Below are positions 34,136 through 46,395 of a DNA stretch of 64,000 nucleotides, piece by piece. The first letter of the stretch is position 1; the number at the start of each line of letters is the position of its first letter. This DNA comes from Acestrorhynchus altus (lineage: Eukaryota; Chordata; Actinopteri; Characiformes; Acestrorhynchidae), in assembly GCA_034509495.1 (NCBI GenBank), contig CM067506.1, forward strand, positions 21,865,309-21,929,308, given 5' to 3'. Position numbers and translations under genes: made by a program. The notes beneath the pieces were generated by a model that saw only the letters and a program-made list of their open reading frames with translations, was not told where the DNA came from and ran no database searches.

Positions 34136-34777
34136 CTGTCTGTGTGGGAGAAATGGTTTCAGACAGAGCATTGAGAACAGGATTAGTGCTAATAGGATTA
34201 AGGGAGATTAATATTACATGTACAGAAGTACCAACTGTGTGGGTTTGGGTTTCCCTCTGAGCCAAATCTCATTTCTATTGAACAAAGACAGCTGGGTCCT
34301 GACAGACACCCTACAATGCAATAAGGGCTCATAATGAATTCTATTAGAGGGAAAAATGACATAATATCTTTATTGGTGCTTTAGTGGCTTCTTCTGGAGA
34401 TCAACAGTGCAAACATCCACCATCAATACTGGGATTTATTCTGTTTGCTTTATAGGCATATCCTGAGACAGAGGATAAATGGGTGTTCTTAAAGGAATTT
34501 GGATGACAAAGGCCAAAATTAATCTTTTCCATTCTGTGATCTTTTTAATTCAGTGCCTTAATAAATCTACAATTTCATCAGGGCTAGTCCATAATTTGAA
34601 AGCTTAATATAATAGTGTTAAGACTGTGGAAACATTTACCATAGGGACACTGTTAGGGACACTGTTGAATCATTTCAGATACTTTCACAGCGCCTTTTCT
34701 CTTCAATTGATATAATAATTTAGTATCTGTACTAAATTATTACAGACCGTGCTGTTCTTTCCCATTCAGAAACTGAC

Positions 34778-34990
34778 CTGTCTGGACTGTGTGAAAAGCA
34801 AGACACGATGTCCCTGTTTGAACCACAGTCTGAGCAGAGACTCCACCACTATTAGCTTGCCAGAGCGTGGTACTAAGTGCTCTTCCTCTGTCAGCTCCTC
34901 TTCAGTCACACCCTTCAGCAAACGAGGCCCACCAGAGAACAATTCGCGGTGGTTACAAATCTTCCTTAGGGCTATAAGACCAGAGAAAAC
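34778..34990 (-). pseudogene. ercc6: ercc6 exon, open (start of helicase C-terminal lobe)
   Basis: The 213 bases are open and in phase: VFSGLIALRKICNHRELFSG, later SGKLIVVESLLRLWFKQGHR and VLLFTQSRQ. The human FGYWKRSGK block is shortened to LVPRSGK. Confidence 0.82.
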
Positions 34991-35756
34991 CTAGACAAAG
35001 GGAATGCAGGTATTAGCTTATTATTAAAGGAACTGATAGATAATTAGAAAATTCTGCCCGAACACAACTCTACACATGAAAGCCTTAATAAATTCAATTG
35101 ATTTAATAAAGGTCATTGAGCAGGGGTAAAGTTAAAGAAGTCTCTTACTTCTGGGAGTTCAATGGTCCTTGCATTATATATGTGCATTAATGGACTATTG
35201 TGACCACAAAAGAGGTTTGTAAACTGCATTAAAGTCCCGCAGCTTTTGCTTCTGCACACATTTGAAGCTCTCTGATGAATAGCTTATTTTGAAAAACCTT
35301 CTTGACAATGTTCATTAAGCTAAGGCTTATAGATTTATAGTACACCTAAATAAGGGTGGGGAATATGAACTTCAATAGCATATTTAGTAACCTAAAATAC
35401 AATCATAAATACTTCTCTCACAGGCACATTTAAGCACTCAGAAAGGACACAACATTCACTTTTCAAAAAACATATTTCACTAATGTGTGCGTGATGGCAA
35501 AGGGAGAGCAACATTTTACAGAGTAAAGTAAATAATGAATCGATGTCTCATTCCAGGGAAAACAATGAATAGGTATCAAATGAATGATTATCACCATCCT
35601 GTAACACTGGTATTTATAGTATTAACCTATTGCCAGTGTTATCATTTCTGACTGGACTCAATGACACCCTGTAAGTAACTGTGACTTAGTGTTGTACTCC
35701 ATTATGACCATACATAACTAACCTCATTTTCCTCTTGTGAACACATGACAAATTCA

Positions 35757-35851
35757 CTGCATATCCCCATTCAAAATCTGGTAGACCTCCTTGAATCCAG
35801 AAAATCCTGATAGGTTTTCCGTTGTTCCTCAGTTAATCTGCAAAAAAGCAC
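35757..35851 (-). pseudogene. ercc6: ercc6 exon VLFCRLTEEQ..., one-base deletion and donor damage
   Basis: Reads VLFCRLTEEQRKTYQDFLDS, then loses one A in the DSKEVY codons and ends at TGA in the exon (RRSTRF stop). The end reads ATGCAGTGAATT, where CAG|GTGAAT is expected, so one G of the junction is missing. Length is 95 against 96 expected. Confidence 0.8.
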
Positions 35852-36199
35852 CTGAAGAAAAGACAACAACATACGAATAAATAAAAAATACAAATGTGAC
35901 AAAATAAAAACACAAGCGATTCCAAATTTGGTCAAAATATAAACATTCCTATATAGTATCTTAAGTTGTTCTGAAGATACTTAAAAACACACATGTATAC
36001 ACATGCAAAAACAATCCTCACTTTTTGATATAATTTAAATATAGTAGCAGTAATGTAAACTGTTCACAATTGTATGATACATGTAACAACAGATATTCTG
36101 CAAAATGACTTTTTAATTCACTTCCACTGAAAGTAAAGAATTTTTCCCTTCTCCTGTAAAATTGTCATTTAAAGAGAGCAAACATACGTGTTTTTTACA

Positions 36200-36240
36200 T
36201 GTACGAGAGAGAGACAGAGAGAGAGAGAGGGCAGAGAGAG

Positions 36241-36290
<50 letters not shown>

Positions 36291-36298
36291 TGTGTGTT
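36200..36298. repeat. (GA)n microsatellite with short TG end
   Basis: GA-rich tract with a few interruptions followed by TGTGTGTG, just downstream of an ercc6 exon. Confidence 0.95.
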
Positions 36299-36333
36299 TA
36301 TATAACATTATTAACATAAAGTTGTATGCATAC

Positions 36334-36446
36334 CTGCTCATTTTTGTCTGGTAATGAGAGATTAGCCTTTACATCAGCCTTCATCCTCATCAGCAGGTAT
36401 GGGTTGATGCTGTCCAAGAGAGACACGACCTGCCGACTGTCTGCAC
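36334..36446 (-). pseudogene. ercc6: ercc6 exon ...INPYLL...LPDKNEQ, frameshifted
   Basis: DSINPYLLMRMKADVKANLS followed by LPDKNEQ and a GT donor is clear, but the upstream part (human KTAYKCACVLRD) is garbled and the exon is 113 bases against 117 expected, a change that breaks the frame. Confidence 0.72.
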
Positions 36447-38340
36447 CTGAAAAGAGAAAAAGAAACTGTGCTTCCATGTATGCTTCTGATATGCTTCCAG
36501 AATTTTTCAGACATGTGGAAGTAACATGGCAATTAGTAGTCTGAAAATCCCCTCAGCTATACTTGCACATACAACAATTAGAAATTATGCTGGTTTTGAT
36601 TATGAGAGGCACACAGGCTAGGCTTCTCTTCTACACCAACAGCAAACAAGTACACCTTTATAAAGTGCTGGTGGAACTGCGTGTCCTGAGGCATGTCTGC
36701 AGCAGCCCTCACTTCTCTTCCTTTCAGCAGATTGACACATTAAAGATTCTGTAAAGAGTGCTGCTGGACTCCAGAGAGGGCCCTGCAACATCAATAATGT
36801 TCTCTGATCCAGTGTTAGGCCGTCACCATTTAGCAGTAATTTAAGGGTCTGCAGATCAAAGAAGCCAGCAGTAGGCCATACTGCAGGGCACACAACCAGC
36901 CTGGATTAGAGCCCTTGAGAAAACAGAAGCATCACAGAGAGAGAAGAAAGAAAGAAAGGAGGGGGAGGACAGTCACGAGTTGGCTGGACTGAAAGCACAT
37001 GAAGGGTGTGACAGCATATGCCGATAATGGAGCTTGTGAGAAAAATGTCGGGCATCTCATGTACCTCGTTGCTGAGTTAACTCAAAGGAATCGAGTTCTG
37101 ACATAATGCCATTTATCACTAGTTAAATAAAGCGATAAAATACAAAATGAGATTTAGATTTGATATCTTGCTCAAATTGCATGATAACTTCCTTTAATTG
37201 GACTTATCTCCACTATGTCTGTAAACACACACAAATAAAATGCAAACCTACAAATGTAACTAAGATAATTACACTTTAGTTACAGAAAAATATAACCATA
37301 ACATGTGCAGCTTTAAATAATGACTACTTACAGGAGGCATTTGCAAAGTGCTGGGCCTATCTAACCATTTAATAACAGTAATATTTAGTATAAAAGTTTT
37401 TATTATTGCCAAAGGAATTTTCAGTGTCCACTCAATGCATGATATAAAATTCGCAAAGTAAGTATATTATTAAAAAGGTTAATAATGTCCATCACCATTC
37501 ATTTATAACATTTATTTAGACCTTTGTCTTAAGAAGTGCAGCATTTTTTTACTTTAATTTAATAACTATTAGATGAATTCCTATACAAACAGTTTATATT
37601 ATAAACAAATAAATTACTTCTGCTTACCCTAATGATCATGTAAGCATTTTGTGAGCACATTTAAAACTATAGATGAAATTTCATTTAACACAACAAAACA
37701 AAAATGAATGCTTTACCCACCCTATTCCTCTTAAGCACTATGTGAGGTAAATTTTCAAATAAGCTCACTTGTGTTTAAGGTGATAGTAACTACAGGCTCC
37801 TGCAAATGACATTGCATAGGATGATCAGGCTGTAAATACATGTGTGATCTGCAATGGGAATCATAGATTGAGAGGAGGTGGTACAGTGCAGTGAATGTCT
37901 CATTCAATGTGTGGAAAAGATCGGCAAATGGAGTGACTGTATTTGGGCATGACAAAAGCCATGGTGTGAAGCAAGTGACAATTTGCAGTTCTGTTAGGCG
38001 TACCATGAATGACTCTCCAACAGTAATAAAATCCTATATACAGGACATTTTTATTTAGGTATAGTCCGAAAGATGAAGTGAGCAAATGCCTCTTGTGCAT
38101 CACTCTGCTTCATATGTTCATGGTATGTAGCTCCCTGTTGGGTGTTCTTTCCAAAAACATGCAAGTGAACATAAAATTACATAATGGTGTAATAAAATCA
38201 CGATTAATTTAGGCTTAACATACATTTTAGCACATAATAGAATAATTGGAAATCAAGTGCAGAGAAACATTTTGACATGCATGAGAGTGTGATGTGTGGT
38301 AGAGCATCACTGACATAGTGTGTTTTCAGTAAGGTCTCAC

Positions 38341-38510
38341 CTGCACTGGAGAGGCATTGGAATATCCTCCCATGGTGATAGGCACTGAGAACTGTTCCAT
38401 GAAGACAGGAAGAGTGCCCAGTTTCCCTAGAACACAAGTCAAAGAGGGACACAGCTCCTTTGAGTTTATTCTGCATGGTGAGCCAGGATGAAGCGATGAG
38501 GGGTTCGGAA
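38341..38510 (-). pseudogene. ercc6: ercc6 exon with helicase motif III, shattered
   Basis: Entry frame reads FRTPHRFILAHHAE then TAA (38466-38468). Expected SGSPMQNNL...LWSLFDF is recoverable only by combining frames; GKLGTLPVFMEQFSVPITMG and SNASPVQ then read cleanly in a third. The exon is 170 bases against 177 expected. Motif III couples ATP hydrolysis to movement, so this break alone removes function. Confidence 0.87.
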
Positions 38511-38890
38511 CTGGGGGTAGAAAACAAAAGCAAAAATAACAATTAAACATTAGGTATTCTTGCAACAATGCATAGATATAAAGTACAGTGCAGATAACGT
38601 GAATAAGAATATATTTTATTTTAGGGAATGACCTAAATTTGTGATACAGTAGCCCTAAAAGCACCATTAGCTGCAGTTTCTTCAATACCAAATCGAAGTG
38701 ATGTGGAATTTCCAATGGGTTTTTTAATATCATGATCCATAACACTATAGCATACATAAATTAATTAAGAAGTGAAGATAGGGCTGAGTGAGCAAGAGTT
38801 TCCAGACTACACCTGACATTTTAATCATCAGTGAATGTGACCCTCAATAGTTTTGACCCTCTAGCCAAGAGTAATACAGGTCCTGTTCAC

Positions 38891-39061
38891 CTGCTTGCAT
38901 GCAACAGTGACTCCGGCATTGGGGTTCCTGATCTTGTGGCCTTCATCCAGGATAACATAATGCCAGTCGTACTTCTGGATATAATCCTGCATGATGCGCA
39001 TATATGAGTATGATGTAATGAGGATCCCGTGACCAGCAGCTATCTCAGGGATGAGTTTTTC
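38891..39061 (-). pseudogene. ercc6: ercc6 exon with Walker B (DEGH), intact
   Basis: Fifty-seven codons, in phase: EKLIPEIAAGHGILITSYSY, YDWHYVILDEGHKIRNPNAG, ending ACKQ with a GT donor. Confidence 0.87.
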
Positions 39062-39799
39062 CTGAAAACACAATAACAAAACACTGAATATCATGACTCT
39101 GCTAACAGAAGTTTTCATTATTAAGAGTCATCTGCAGAAGGCTCATGTCTTCATCAAATTCAGTATATTAGATATCCACCTCCATGCTTCACCAAAAAAC
39201 AAGTGAATTCCAATTACTTTCAGCCATATAACTAACTTTTTTTTGCCTTTACTTTGTAACTGATATTAAGGTACATCTGGTCCGAGGCAGTGTTAGCATG
39301 AGCGTGAAAACTCTGTCATTAGGCATAAACGCAGCACAAATGTGCCCCCCCACCTTCCCCCCAAGCTCCTGAGACCAATCCTCCTCCTAGAGGGCAAAGC
39401 GTGGACTGCCAGGCAACAGCCCCCATTAATCACTGTGTCAGGCAGGGAAAGGGGGGTAGAAGAGAGGAGCCCTCATAGTAAACACCTCACAGTAGCCCTA
39501 CAGCAGCTCCCGCTACCTTAGCTTTAATTAATTTAACATTTCCTTGGAGCCAAGTCTATTCCACAAAAAGGATATCTCACTTCTGAGAATATCATGCTAG
39601 AATGAACAGTGTAAAACCAGATCTCACAGTGCTCCCATCACAATCTATTGTCATATTGTATGAAGTAGGAAAGTTAATTTTAAAGTTTAATATCTGTAAT
39701 ACCTGTAAGGACAAAAGTATTAAGACATGTGCTCATTCATTGTTTGCTTTTGTTGGAGTAAAATGTCCAGTGAAGGCTTTCAGTTAGAAATCAGTTAAA

Positions 39800-40040
39800 A
39801 AGATTTTGGAGCACTGCTGTAAGAATCTGATTGCTTTCAGCAACAAGAGCATTAGTGAGGTCAGGATGTTGGATGACCTCCACCCCACCTCATCCCCAAC
39901 TCACTCATCACAAACATATTCAATGGGCCAAGTACTAGACAAACTGTTCACATTTATGGCAGCAAGGGATGCACATTTAAAGTTAAATGTATTCATTAGG
40001 AGGGGTGTTCACAAATATTTTGACATATAGTTTTTAGTCA
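39800..40040. mobile_element. Short interspersed repeat, copy 1 of a family seen twice in ercc6 introns
   Basis: Contains GCATTAGTGAGGTCAGGATG, then ATTCATTAGGAGGGGTGTTC and ends TTGACATATAGT. The copy at 30537-30856 shares these blocks in the same order. No coding capacity; resembles a common otophysan non-autonomous DNA-transposon family. Confidence 0.6.
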
Positions 40041-40245
40041 AAGTACTATTGTTTACCAGTAGATCTGAATCTTTACTGGTAAACAGTGTTCAGTGTAATG
40101 CACACTTTTTATACCATTTAAGATGCCAACGAAGTGCTGGTCCTCATTTCCCCACCCCTGGTCTAGAGAAGCCACCCTGTATGTTCATGCATGTCAAACG
40201 CATGAACTCAATATACTGAAGTCTTAAGAAAAAAATGTAAAGTAC

Positions 40246-40393
40246 CCTTTTGCTAGTGAAGGAACCCGTTTCATGGAGAACTGCCACACGGAAAGGAGGC
40301 CACCATGTATGGAACTCCTTCAGCCACTGATGCATGACTGTAGCGGGACATACGATGACAGTGGGTCCTAGCCAGCATGCCTCATAGATGACA
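40246..40393 (-). pseudogene. ercc6: ercc6 exon GPTVIVCPATVMHQW..., acceptor ambiguous
   Basis: Reads LGPTVIVCPATVMHQWLKEF, HTWWPPFRVAVLHETGS and ends SKR with a GT donor. The strongest acceptor (TTTTTGCAG, exon from 40403) would bring in an in-frame TAA; only the weak AG before 40393 keeps the frame. A TAA/TA microsatellite has grown directly beside the acceptor. Confidence 0.78.
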
Positions 40394-40423
40394 CTATTAA
40401 TAACTGCAAAAACAACAATAATA

Positions 40424-40425
40424 AC

Positions 40426-40521
<96 letters not shown>

Positions 40522-40543
40522 ACATATATATCTCTCTCCTTTA

Positions 40544-40580
<37 letters not shown>

Positions 40581-40588
40581 TACATACA
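40424..40588. repeat. (TAA)n, (TA)n and (CA)n compound microsatellite
   Basis: Three adjoining simple repeats immediately upstream (minus sense) of an ercc6 exon acceptor. Confidence 0.95.
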
Positions 40589-41309
40589 CACAAAGAAGCA
40601 AAAGTTACTAGTGCAGATCTATAGATGAGCTGAAAAGCATGTTTAAACTAAATGAGGAGGTCATGAACTCATGAGCTGATGCTAGTCTAGTGTAATGCTC
40701 CTCTGTGTGTTCGCCAATGGAGATGAATCGACAAATACCTAAATGTCTAGGGCATTATAGCATATGATGTGATATTCCGGACCATGGCAGCCATTGATAT
40801 TGAGCCGTAATTGAGTTTGCAAACAATCAATTGCGGATGAGCGACGCCAGACATAGTAGTATTGACCAGCCAGAAGGCCCCCACCCTCAGCATACACGGC
40901 AGTGAAAAACAAAAAGGCGCTGCCTTAGCGTACTACAATTATGTGTTTCATGTTTAATTTCCTGCTCTCCCCCTCCCCTACAGTTACTCTCATTTCACGT
41001 CCTTGTTCTTCCTTTGATGTCGCCACTAAGAGAATTAGAGGGAGATCATAATTGAAACGTCTTTAATAATTCCATGCAAACCTCTCTCCACAACAATCCA
41101 GTTGCTGAAATATTCATGCCAATCAAGACTTTCCAGTCACAGGTGGGGATGTAGGTGAGTGGGCATGAGCAGATAGTGTATGTGCCTTAAAACTAAATAT
41201 GTGAAGACATGCTAGAAGGGCTTGCTGAATATCATCCAGGGCATGAAATGTGTAATGTATGTGAAATCACAGGGGCAGTAAAGGGGTATGGACATGTGGG
41301 GTCTCTTGC

Positions 41310-41468
41310 CTGTAATTGGAGCCACGTGTCCTCAGCTTGCTGTAGCTCAGGCCTGCCAGGAAGGCAATTACCTGGATGGTCTTGCCAAGGCCCATCTCAT
41401 CTCCCAGAATGCCTCCTGCCTGCTGGCAGTGCAGTTCCCACATCCACCTGACACCTGTCTGCTGATAC
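41310..41468 (-). pseudogene. ercc6: ercc6 exon with Walker A (GLGKT), intact, GC donor
   Basis: In phase: YQQTGVRWMWELHCQQAGGI, LGDEMGLGKTIQVIAFLAG, LSYSKLRTRGSNY. The donor reads TACAG|GCAAGA, a GC-AG type site with otherwise ideal consensus, which can still be spliced. Confidence 0.87.
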
Positions 41469-41883
41469 CTGGACAACAAAAGCAAGCATGTAGGACAAAA
41501 CGCCAGCCCAGCACAACACAAACACCACACCTGATCAATTAATCCTTAGGGCCATTATCTCTTTGATTCTAAATAAATGGCCTGTAAGTGTTGTCCGATT
41601 GATGTGTTGTAAAATGTAGCTGCGGCACAATAGCAGCAGCAGTTTCCTGTTGTAAGCCACAGAGCCTAAACACACAGAACAGTAAATCCATCCATCAGTA
41701 CTGCTTTCCTTCTATGGTTTCACATTCTTTGTTTTGTAATCATCATTCCATCAAATAAATTAATGAACAGAACCAAAGAAGCCCTGTAATCAAAAGATTT
41801 GAGAAAAAGATCTAAGTGTAAAATAAACAGTTTGTGTGTAAATATTACATCTGTCATCTGGAGTGTCAATCCCACTTCCTCAC

Positions 41884-42015
41884 TTGAAAAGTTTCTTCCA
41901 GAGAAAGCCTGGCATCTTAAAACCTTCATCAAACTCAACGTCGCTCTCTTCAGACTCATCCTCTCCTGCTTGTCTCTTCTGCTCTTTGTCCTGGAGTCTC
42001 TGACGCTTCCACTTC
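41884..42015 (-). pseudogene. ercc6: ercc6 exon preceding the helicase core, intact
   Basis: Reads KWKRQRLQDKEQKRQAGEDE, SEESDVEFDEGFKMPGFLWK, KLF with good splice sites; matches the human RWNKLRLQD...VPGFLFKKLFK exon. Confidence 0.85.
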
Positions 42016-42248
42016 CTGCAGGATGACAGTCCTTACATTGGTAGTGTTTCCCTGCTGCTTTGCACAATGTCTGATCTGGAGTGGTTAGCCTAGGAGTCTG
42101 AGCGACTATGACAATTCAGCTGACAACATTCTTGTTGACTCAGCAAGCGCTGTTTAAAAAGCCACCTCCAGGGAAGGCCCCCTTCAAAATGTGAGGTACT
42201 GTATGGATTGGAGTAGTCTTAGTCCTGGCCTCTGCACAATTTCCCAGT

Positions 42249-42249
<1 letters not shown>

Positions 42250-42309
<60 letters not shown>
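42250..42309. repeat. (GA)n microsatellite
   Basis: About 30 GA units in an ercc6 intron. The leucine/serine-rich open frame here is a repeat translation. Confidence 0.95.
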
Positions 42310-42310
<1 letters not shown>

Positions 42311-42619
42311 CCACAGCTCTGCCTTAGTTAGCTCCCTCGCCATCATTCTTGCAGGGCAGCTTTAATTGAACCACTTCTAGCTGCAGGGATACGGCAGTTA
42401 GTGGCGGTGTCATCACGGAAGCAAATTAAGATTGATACAGACAATTAGGAGTTTGAGCTCCCCAAGAAAGGTGTGGAGAGAGGAGTGGAGGGGAGAAAAA
42501 AATCCCATCTTCATTTTAGGCCTGGCTGTCACTCCTGATAAGAACTGTTCCCTTTATCTGGGGCTTCCGAGACTGCACTTGTAATTAAGTCAAGACTAAG
42601 CATTGGTTCAGTTAATTAT

Positions 42620-42650
42620 GTTTTTTTTTTTTTTTTTTTTTTTTTTTATT
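42620..42650. repeat. poly-T tract
   Basis: About 28 consecutive T in an ercc6 intron. Confidence 0.9.
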
Positions 42651-43077
42651 CTTCCCACCTCCTCCACTCCACACTGTAGTGCTCTACTAGCAGCATCCAG
42701 AAATGTGGGGCTGCATTCACGTTCAAATTACAGTGCAGAAAGTGTGGAGAAAGGGACCGTGCCAACTCAATTTTCTTACTATAAATACAAATTCTCAATC
42801 TTGTTATGTTTGGTACCATCTATTTTCACATTAGCATTGTGAAATAAATAGATGCATATTATAATGAGAAAAAATATATGAATAGACTGAGAATTTGCTT
42901 AGTCAAAGAACAGCTGCCAATTTCTTCAATGGATTATCTATTCTAGCACACATAGCAGCAAAAGATGGCTACATGAATCATTAACTGAACATTTGAATTG
43001 GTGTTTGACAAAGAACAACGGCATTCCTAATGTATTATTAACAGAGATTTTGGCCATGGCATTCCTGCTAATCTTAC

Positions 43078-43762
43078 CCTAATCCTTTGCCGGTAGTACT
43101 CAATATCGCCATCATCTTTGTACTTTTTCACCTTGCCTTTTCTAGCAGAGTCATCATCCTCATCTGAGCTGCTGGGGAGGTATTCATCACTCTCACACTC
43201 CTTCCCTAGCCTTCCGGGATTGCTTCACTCTTTTTCACATAGGGCTTGAGGTTCATACTCTTCATTGTCATCAACTTCAGAACTCATCTGGTTTCTGGTT
43301 CCTCAGGGTCCATAAGTTCATCACTAGGCACATAAACTGAACCCTCACTGTCCGAGTCTCCTTCCCTATGTTTCTTCCTGGGGGTCTGGGAAAAGTCTTT
43401 CTCCACTTTAGGTCTAGCTTTGGGATGAGCCTTTAGCGCAGTCCTCTGAAGCTTCTGCATGCGGCCTGCAATTTCTTCTCTTGTAGAGGAAGCACCGTTC
43501 TTAGGAGCCTGTGCTGAGGAAGTCCATTTGGCCTTCTTCTTCTGAGGTGGTTTCTTCCTCTATTCCGCCATAATGGCTTGGTCAGCTAGGTACTTGTCAA
43601 AGCCAGAGTTTTCGCTGAGCATCACCTTCCGTGGCTCCTTCTTTTCTTCCTTCTGAGGAATTCGTGTGCCGAAAGGCGTCATGTGACCTGTGCGAATGAG
43701 CTCTTCCCATTCTGTCTCCTGAGATGGCATGAGCATGCTGCCCAGTGTTGAAGGGCCTGGTT
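43078..43762 (-). pseudogene. ercc6: ercc6 large 5' exon (acidic region), nonsense and frameshifts
   Basis: Starts EPGPSTLGSMLMPSQETEWE, ELIRTGHMTPFGTRIPQKEE, SGFDKYLADQA and stops at TAG (43560-43562). Beyond it the acidic part needs three frame changes: SEGSVYVPSDELMDPEEPE, then SSEVDDNEEYEP, then LKPYVKKSEAIPE, then CESDEYLPSSSDEDDDSARK and DGDIEYYRQRI. The donor has an extra G (ATTAG-G-GTAAG), which also breaks the junction. Confidence 0.87.
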
Positions 43763-43934
43763 CTATCAAAGACATAAATAAGGCCATACTTCGTTACAGT
43801 GTCACTACCAATACCTTGTTCATGCTATTTGTGCCATGATTTCACTGTCATTACAAACTTGTGGTCTGGTGAAATTTAAAGTGTGGGAGAAGCATTATTA
43901 ATGTAATACAGGAAGTGCATCTGGAATATATTCA

Positions 43935-44515
43935 CGGTGCTTTTTGTTGTTATGTTACAGCCTTATTCCATTTTCCTCAAAATTCAAAACACAAAGTGAG
44001 AAAAGTTTTTTTGAAATCTTTGCAGATTTAAACAAAAAACAACACCCAATATAACACCATGTACATAAGTATTCACAGCTTTTGTCACTTGACACTCAAA
44101 TTGAGCTCAGGTGCATCTTGTATCCATTGATCATACAGATGTTTCTACAGGTTGACTGGACACCTGTGGCAAATTCAGTTGATTGGACATGACTTTGGAA
44201 AGGCACACATCTGTTTATATAAGGTCATGCCTGCGTGAAATTGCATGTCAGGCACAACACCATTGTTAATATAAGTGCTATATAAAATAAGCTGATTGAG
44301 TGAAATTAAGCCATTCAATCTATGGAATTTTCTGCAGACCTCTGAGACAGGATTGTATTGAGACTCGGATCTTGGGAAGGGTACAGAAACATTTCCGCTG
44401 TATTGAAAGTCCCAATGAGCACAGTTCTATCATCCACAAACGGATGAAGTTTGAAACCACAAGGACTCCTTAGTCAGGAAGTGACCCAGAGGCAATGATC
44501 ACTCTGATAGAATCA
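43935..44515 (+). mobile_element. Decayed Tc1/mariner-type element in an ercc6 intron
   Basis: Typical words occur in order: TTACAGCCTTATTCCATTTT, TACATAAGTATTCACAGC, GGTGCATCTTGTATCCATTG, CACATCTGTTTATATAAGGT, then a degraded transposase N-terminal stretch around 44330-44470 (GGGAAGGGTACAGAAACATT). Many indels; non-functional. Confidence 0.7.
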
Positions 44516-46019
44516 ATGATAAAGTACAAAATAAGATATATACATGTACTGTCAAGATGTTATAAATGAGTAGAGCAGTAACTGGTTGAAATAAAATTCT
44601 TGTAATGCCCAACATGGTGTCTGTTTATGTATAAACTGTTGTGTGGCACCATTATAAGATTGTCACTTCCAAATTTTTGTGGAAAATGTGTAAATGCATA
44701 TGGTCAAATCTGCAAATATAAATATATTTTATTTATTTTTATGCCTATATTCCTATTTCCACTTTCACACACTGAGTGGCACCTGAGTGGAATTTGGTAT
44801 TTGTTTCATCTGCATAAAAGAAATGTTAGTCAGGCTGCTCACTCCACCTTCAGTGGAGACACACTACTTTGATCGTAGTTTATTACTTTTCATTTCACTG
44901 TGATATCCAACAGCTTTATAGAACATCATATTTTATGTCCATTTTTTACAGCCCAACTTATCTGTTTTAGTGATGATTTTTAAGCATCATATCTGATAGA
45001 TAATAAGACTATATCTATTAGACAAAAGCCATAAAGTACTAGCGTTTTTAACTAGTTTGTTTTTCTTTATTGCATTATGTGAGCTTTACTCATGGTGTTC
45101 AGATCTGGGCAGGGAAAGTGCAGTGTGTGTCATTTACTGGCTGCATCAGATTGTTTCTAATCCATAAAAATGTAATAAATTCTAAGCTTCATTTCTGGAA
45201 ATATTTACAAAACTGTGTACGGCTCCCTTTAGTGTCATTTTAAGTAGATTACCAATTCTGAAGAAGCTTGAAGGCATTAATGCTATTAATGCAAACTCGT
45301 GTTACTCTTACATTGCTAAACATGTCCAAAAGTTATCAATCACATAGTCACATACAGTAACAACTATGAACAATTTCTCACTTGCAAAAATATTTTGTGT
45401 GTTTATTTGAAATGGCCAGAAGAACTGCAATTTAGTTCCTGTTTACTCCTTCAAGCATGGATTTGCAAATTTCCACCCCCTTAATTAAACTCAATTAAGT
45501 ATTAATTAGCAGTGTAATGACTTGAAAGCAGTATTTTTTTAATGGTATCAAATTATATGCCCTTAAACTAATGCATTTGATAAAACTGGGCTGAATGGAC
45601 ATGTTGGACTACCTCTGAGTCTTAAAGATTTAGGTCATCAGTGTATAACATCAAAATAGAAGATAAAAAACACAAAATAATCAGGACAGAGCACTGGTTG
45701 ATCTGTAACTGTACAGTAACTTTTTTCCATGATAATCATGATATTGTACAAATGTATATTACAAATGTTGGACTACGCTTAAGTTATATTCATAGACAAA
45801 GTTGAATTTAGTGTAATAATCTTTGTTTACATAACAGTTTCTTGTATTCTTTCGAGGGCAGACAACTAAATATTTGTCAGGCATAAAAGCAGACATTTTT
45901 TTAAGGTAAAGATTCACAGGTACAAAGTACCCAGATTCAATGAGTACTGCGTTCAATGAGTGAATTCTTTACAGTGCAACCATTACAGACAACGGCCTTT
46001 AGTTGTGCATGCACAGATT

Positions 46020-46395
46020 CTTTAATTGCCATAGGAAGGCAATGCCAATATAACAGGATGCTCTGGAGCAGCCATGCAAATCTAAAGTCACTAGCCACCA
46101 TCTGGTAGATAAAGGGGTATAAAGCCCTGCAGCACTGGGCTGTACAACAGTGGAACAGACTCCAGCGTGCTGGGTCTGCTGCCGGTACCTCTGTGATAAG
46201 TCTGAATGTGATTTTGTTTGTATAACTAATCACTTATTATCATTAGCTGAGCTCACTTGTGCACATATGGCTAAAAATGCACATGTGTGCATTTTAACAA
46301 GGCTTTTGCAGAAAAACAGAGGCTGTTAATGTTGATTTTAAAAGCAACTCTGGACAACCAAGTATCTATATACTTTTGGACAAATAGTGTATATG
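46020..46395 (+). mobile_element. Fragment of a Tc1/mariner-type element
   Basis: The part near 46130-46170 (TGTACAACAGTGGAACAGAC) resembles transposase coding for a W..EQW.R motif region, and the right end ATACTTTTGGACAAATAGTG is a familiar terminus in fish Tc1-like copies. Left boundary uncertain. Confidence 0.5.

Noticed and set aside
42016..43077. A PGBD3-like piggyBac insertion in the ercc6 intron as in primates
   Set aside because: No transposase frame is present in the corresponding intron; that fusion is known only from primates.
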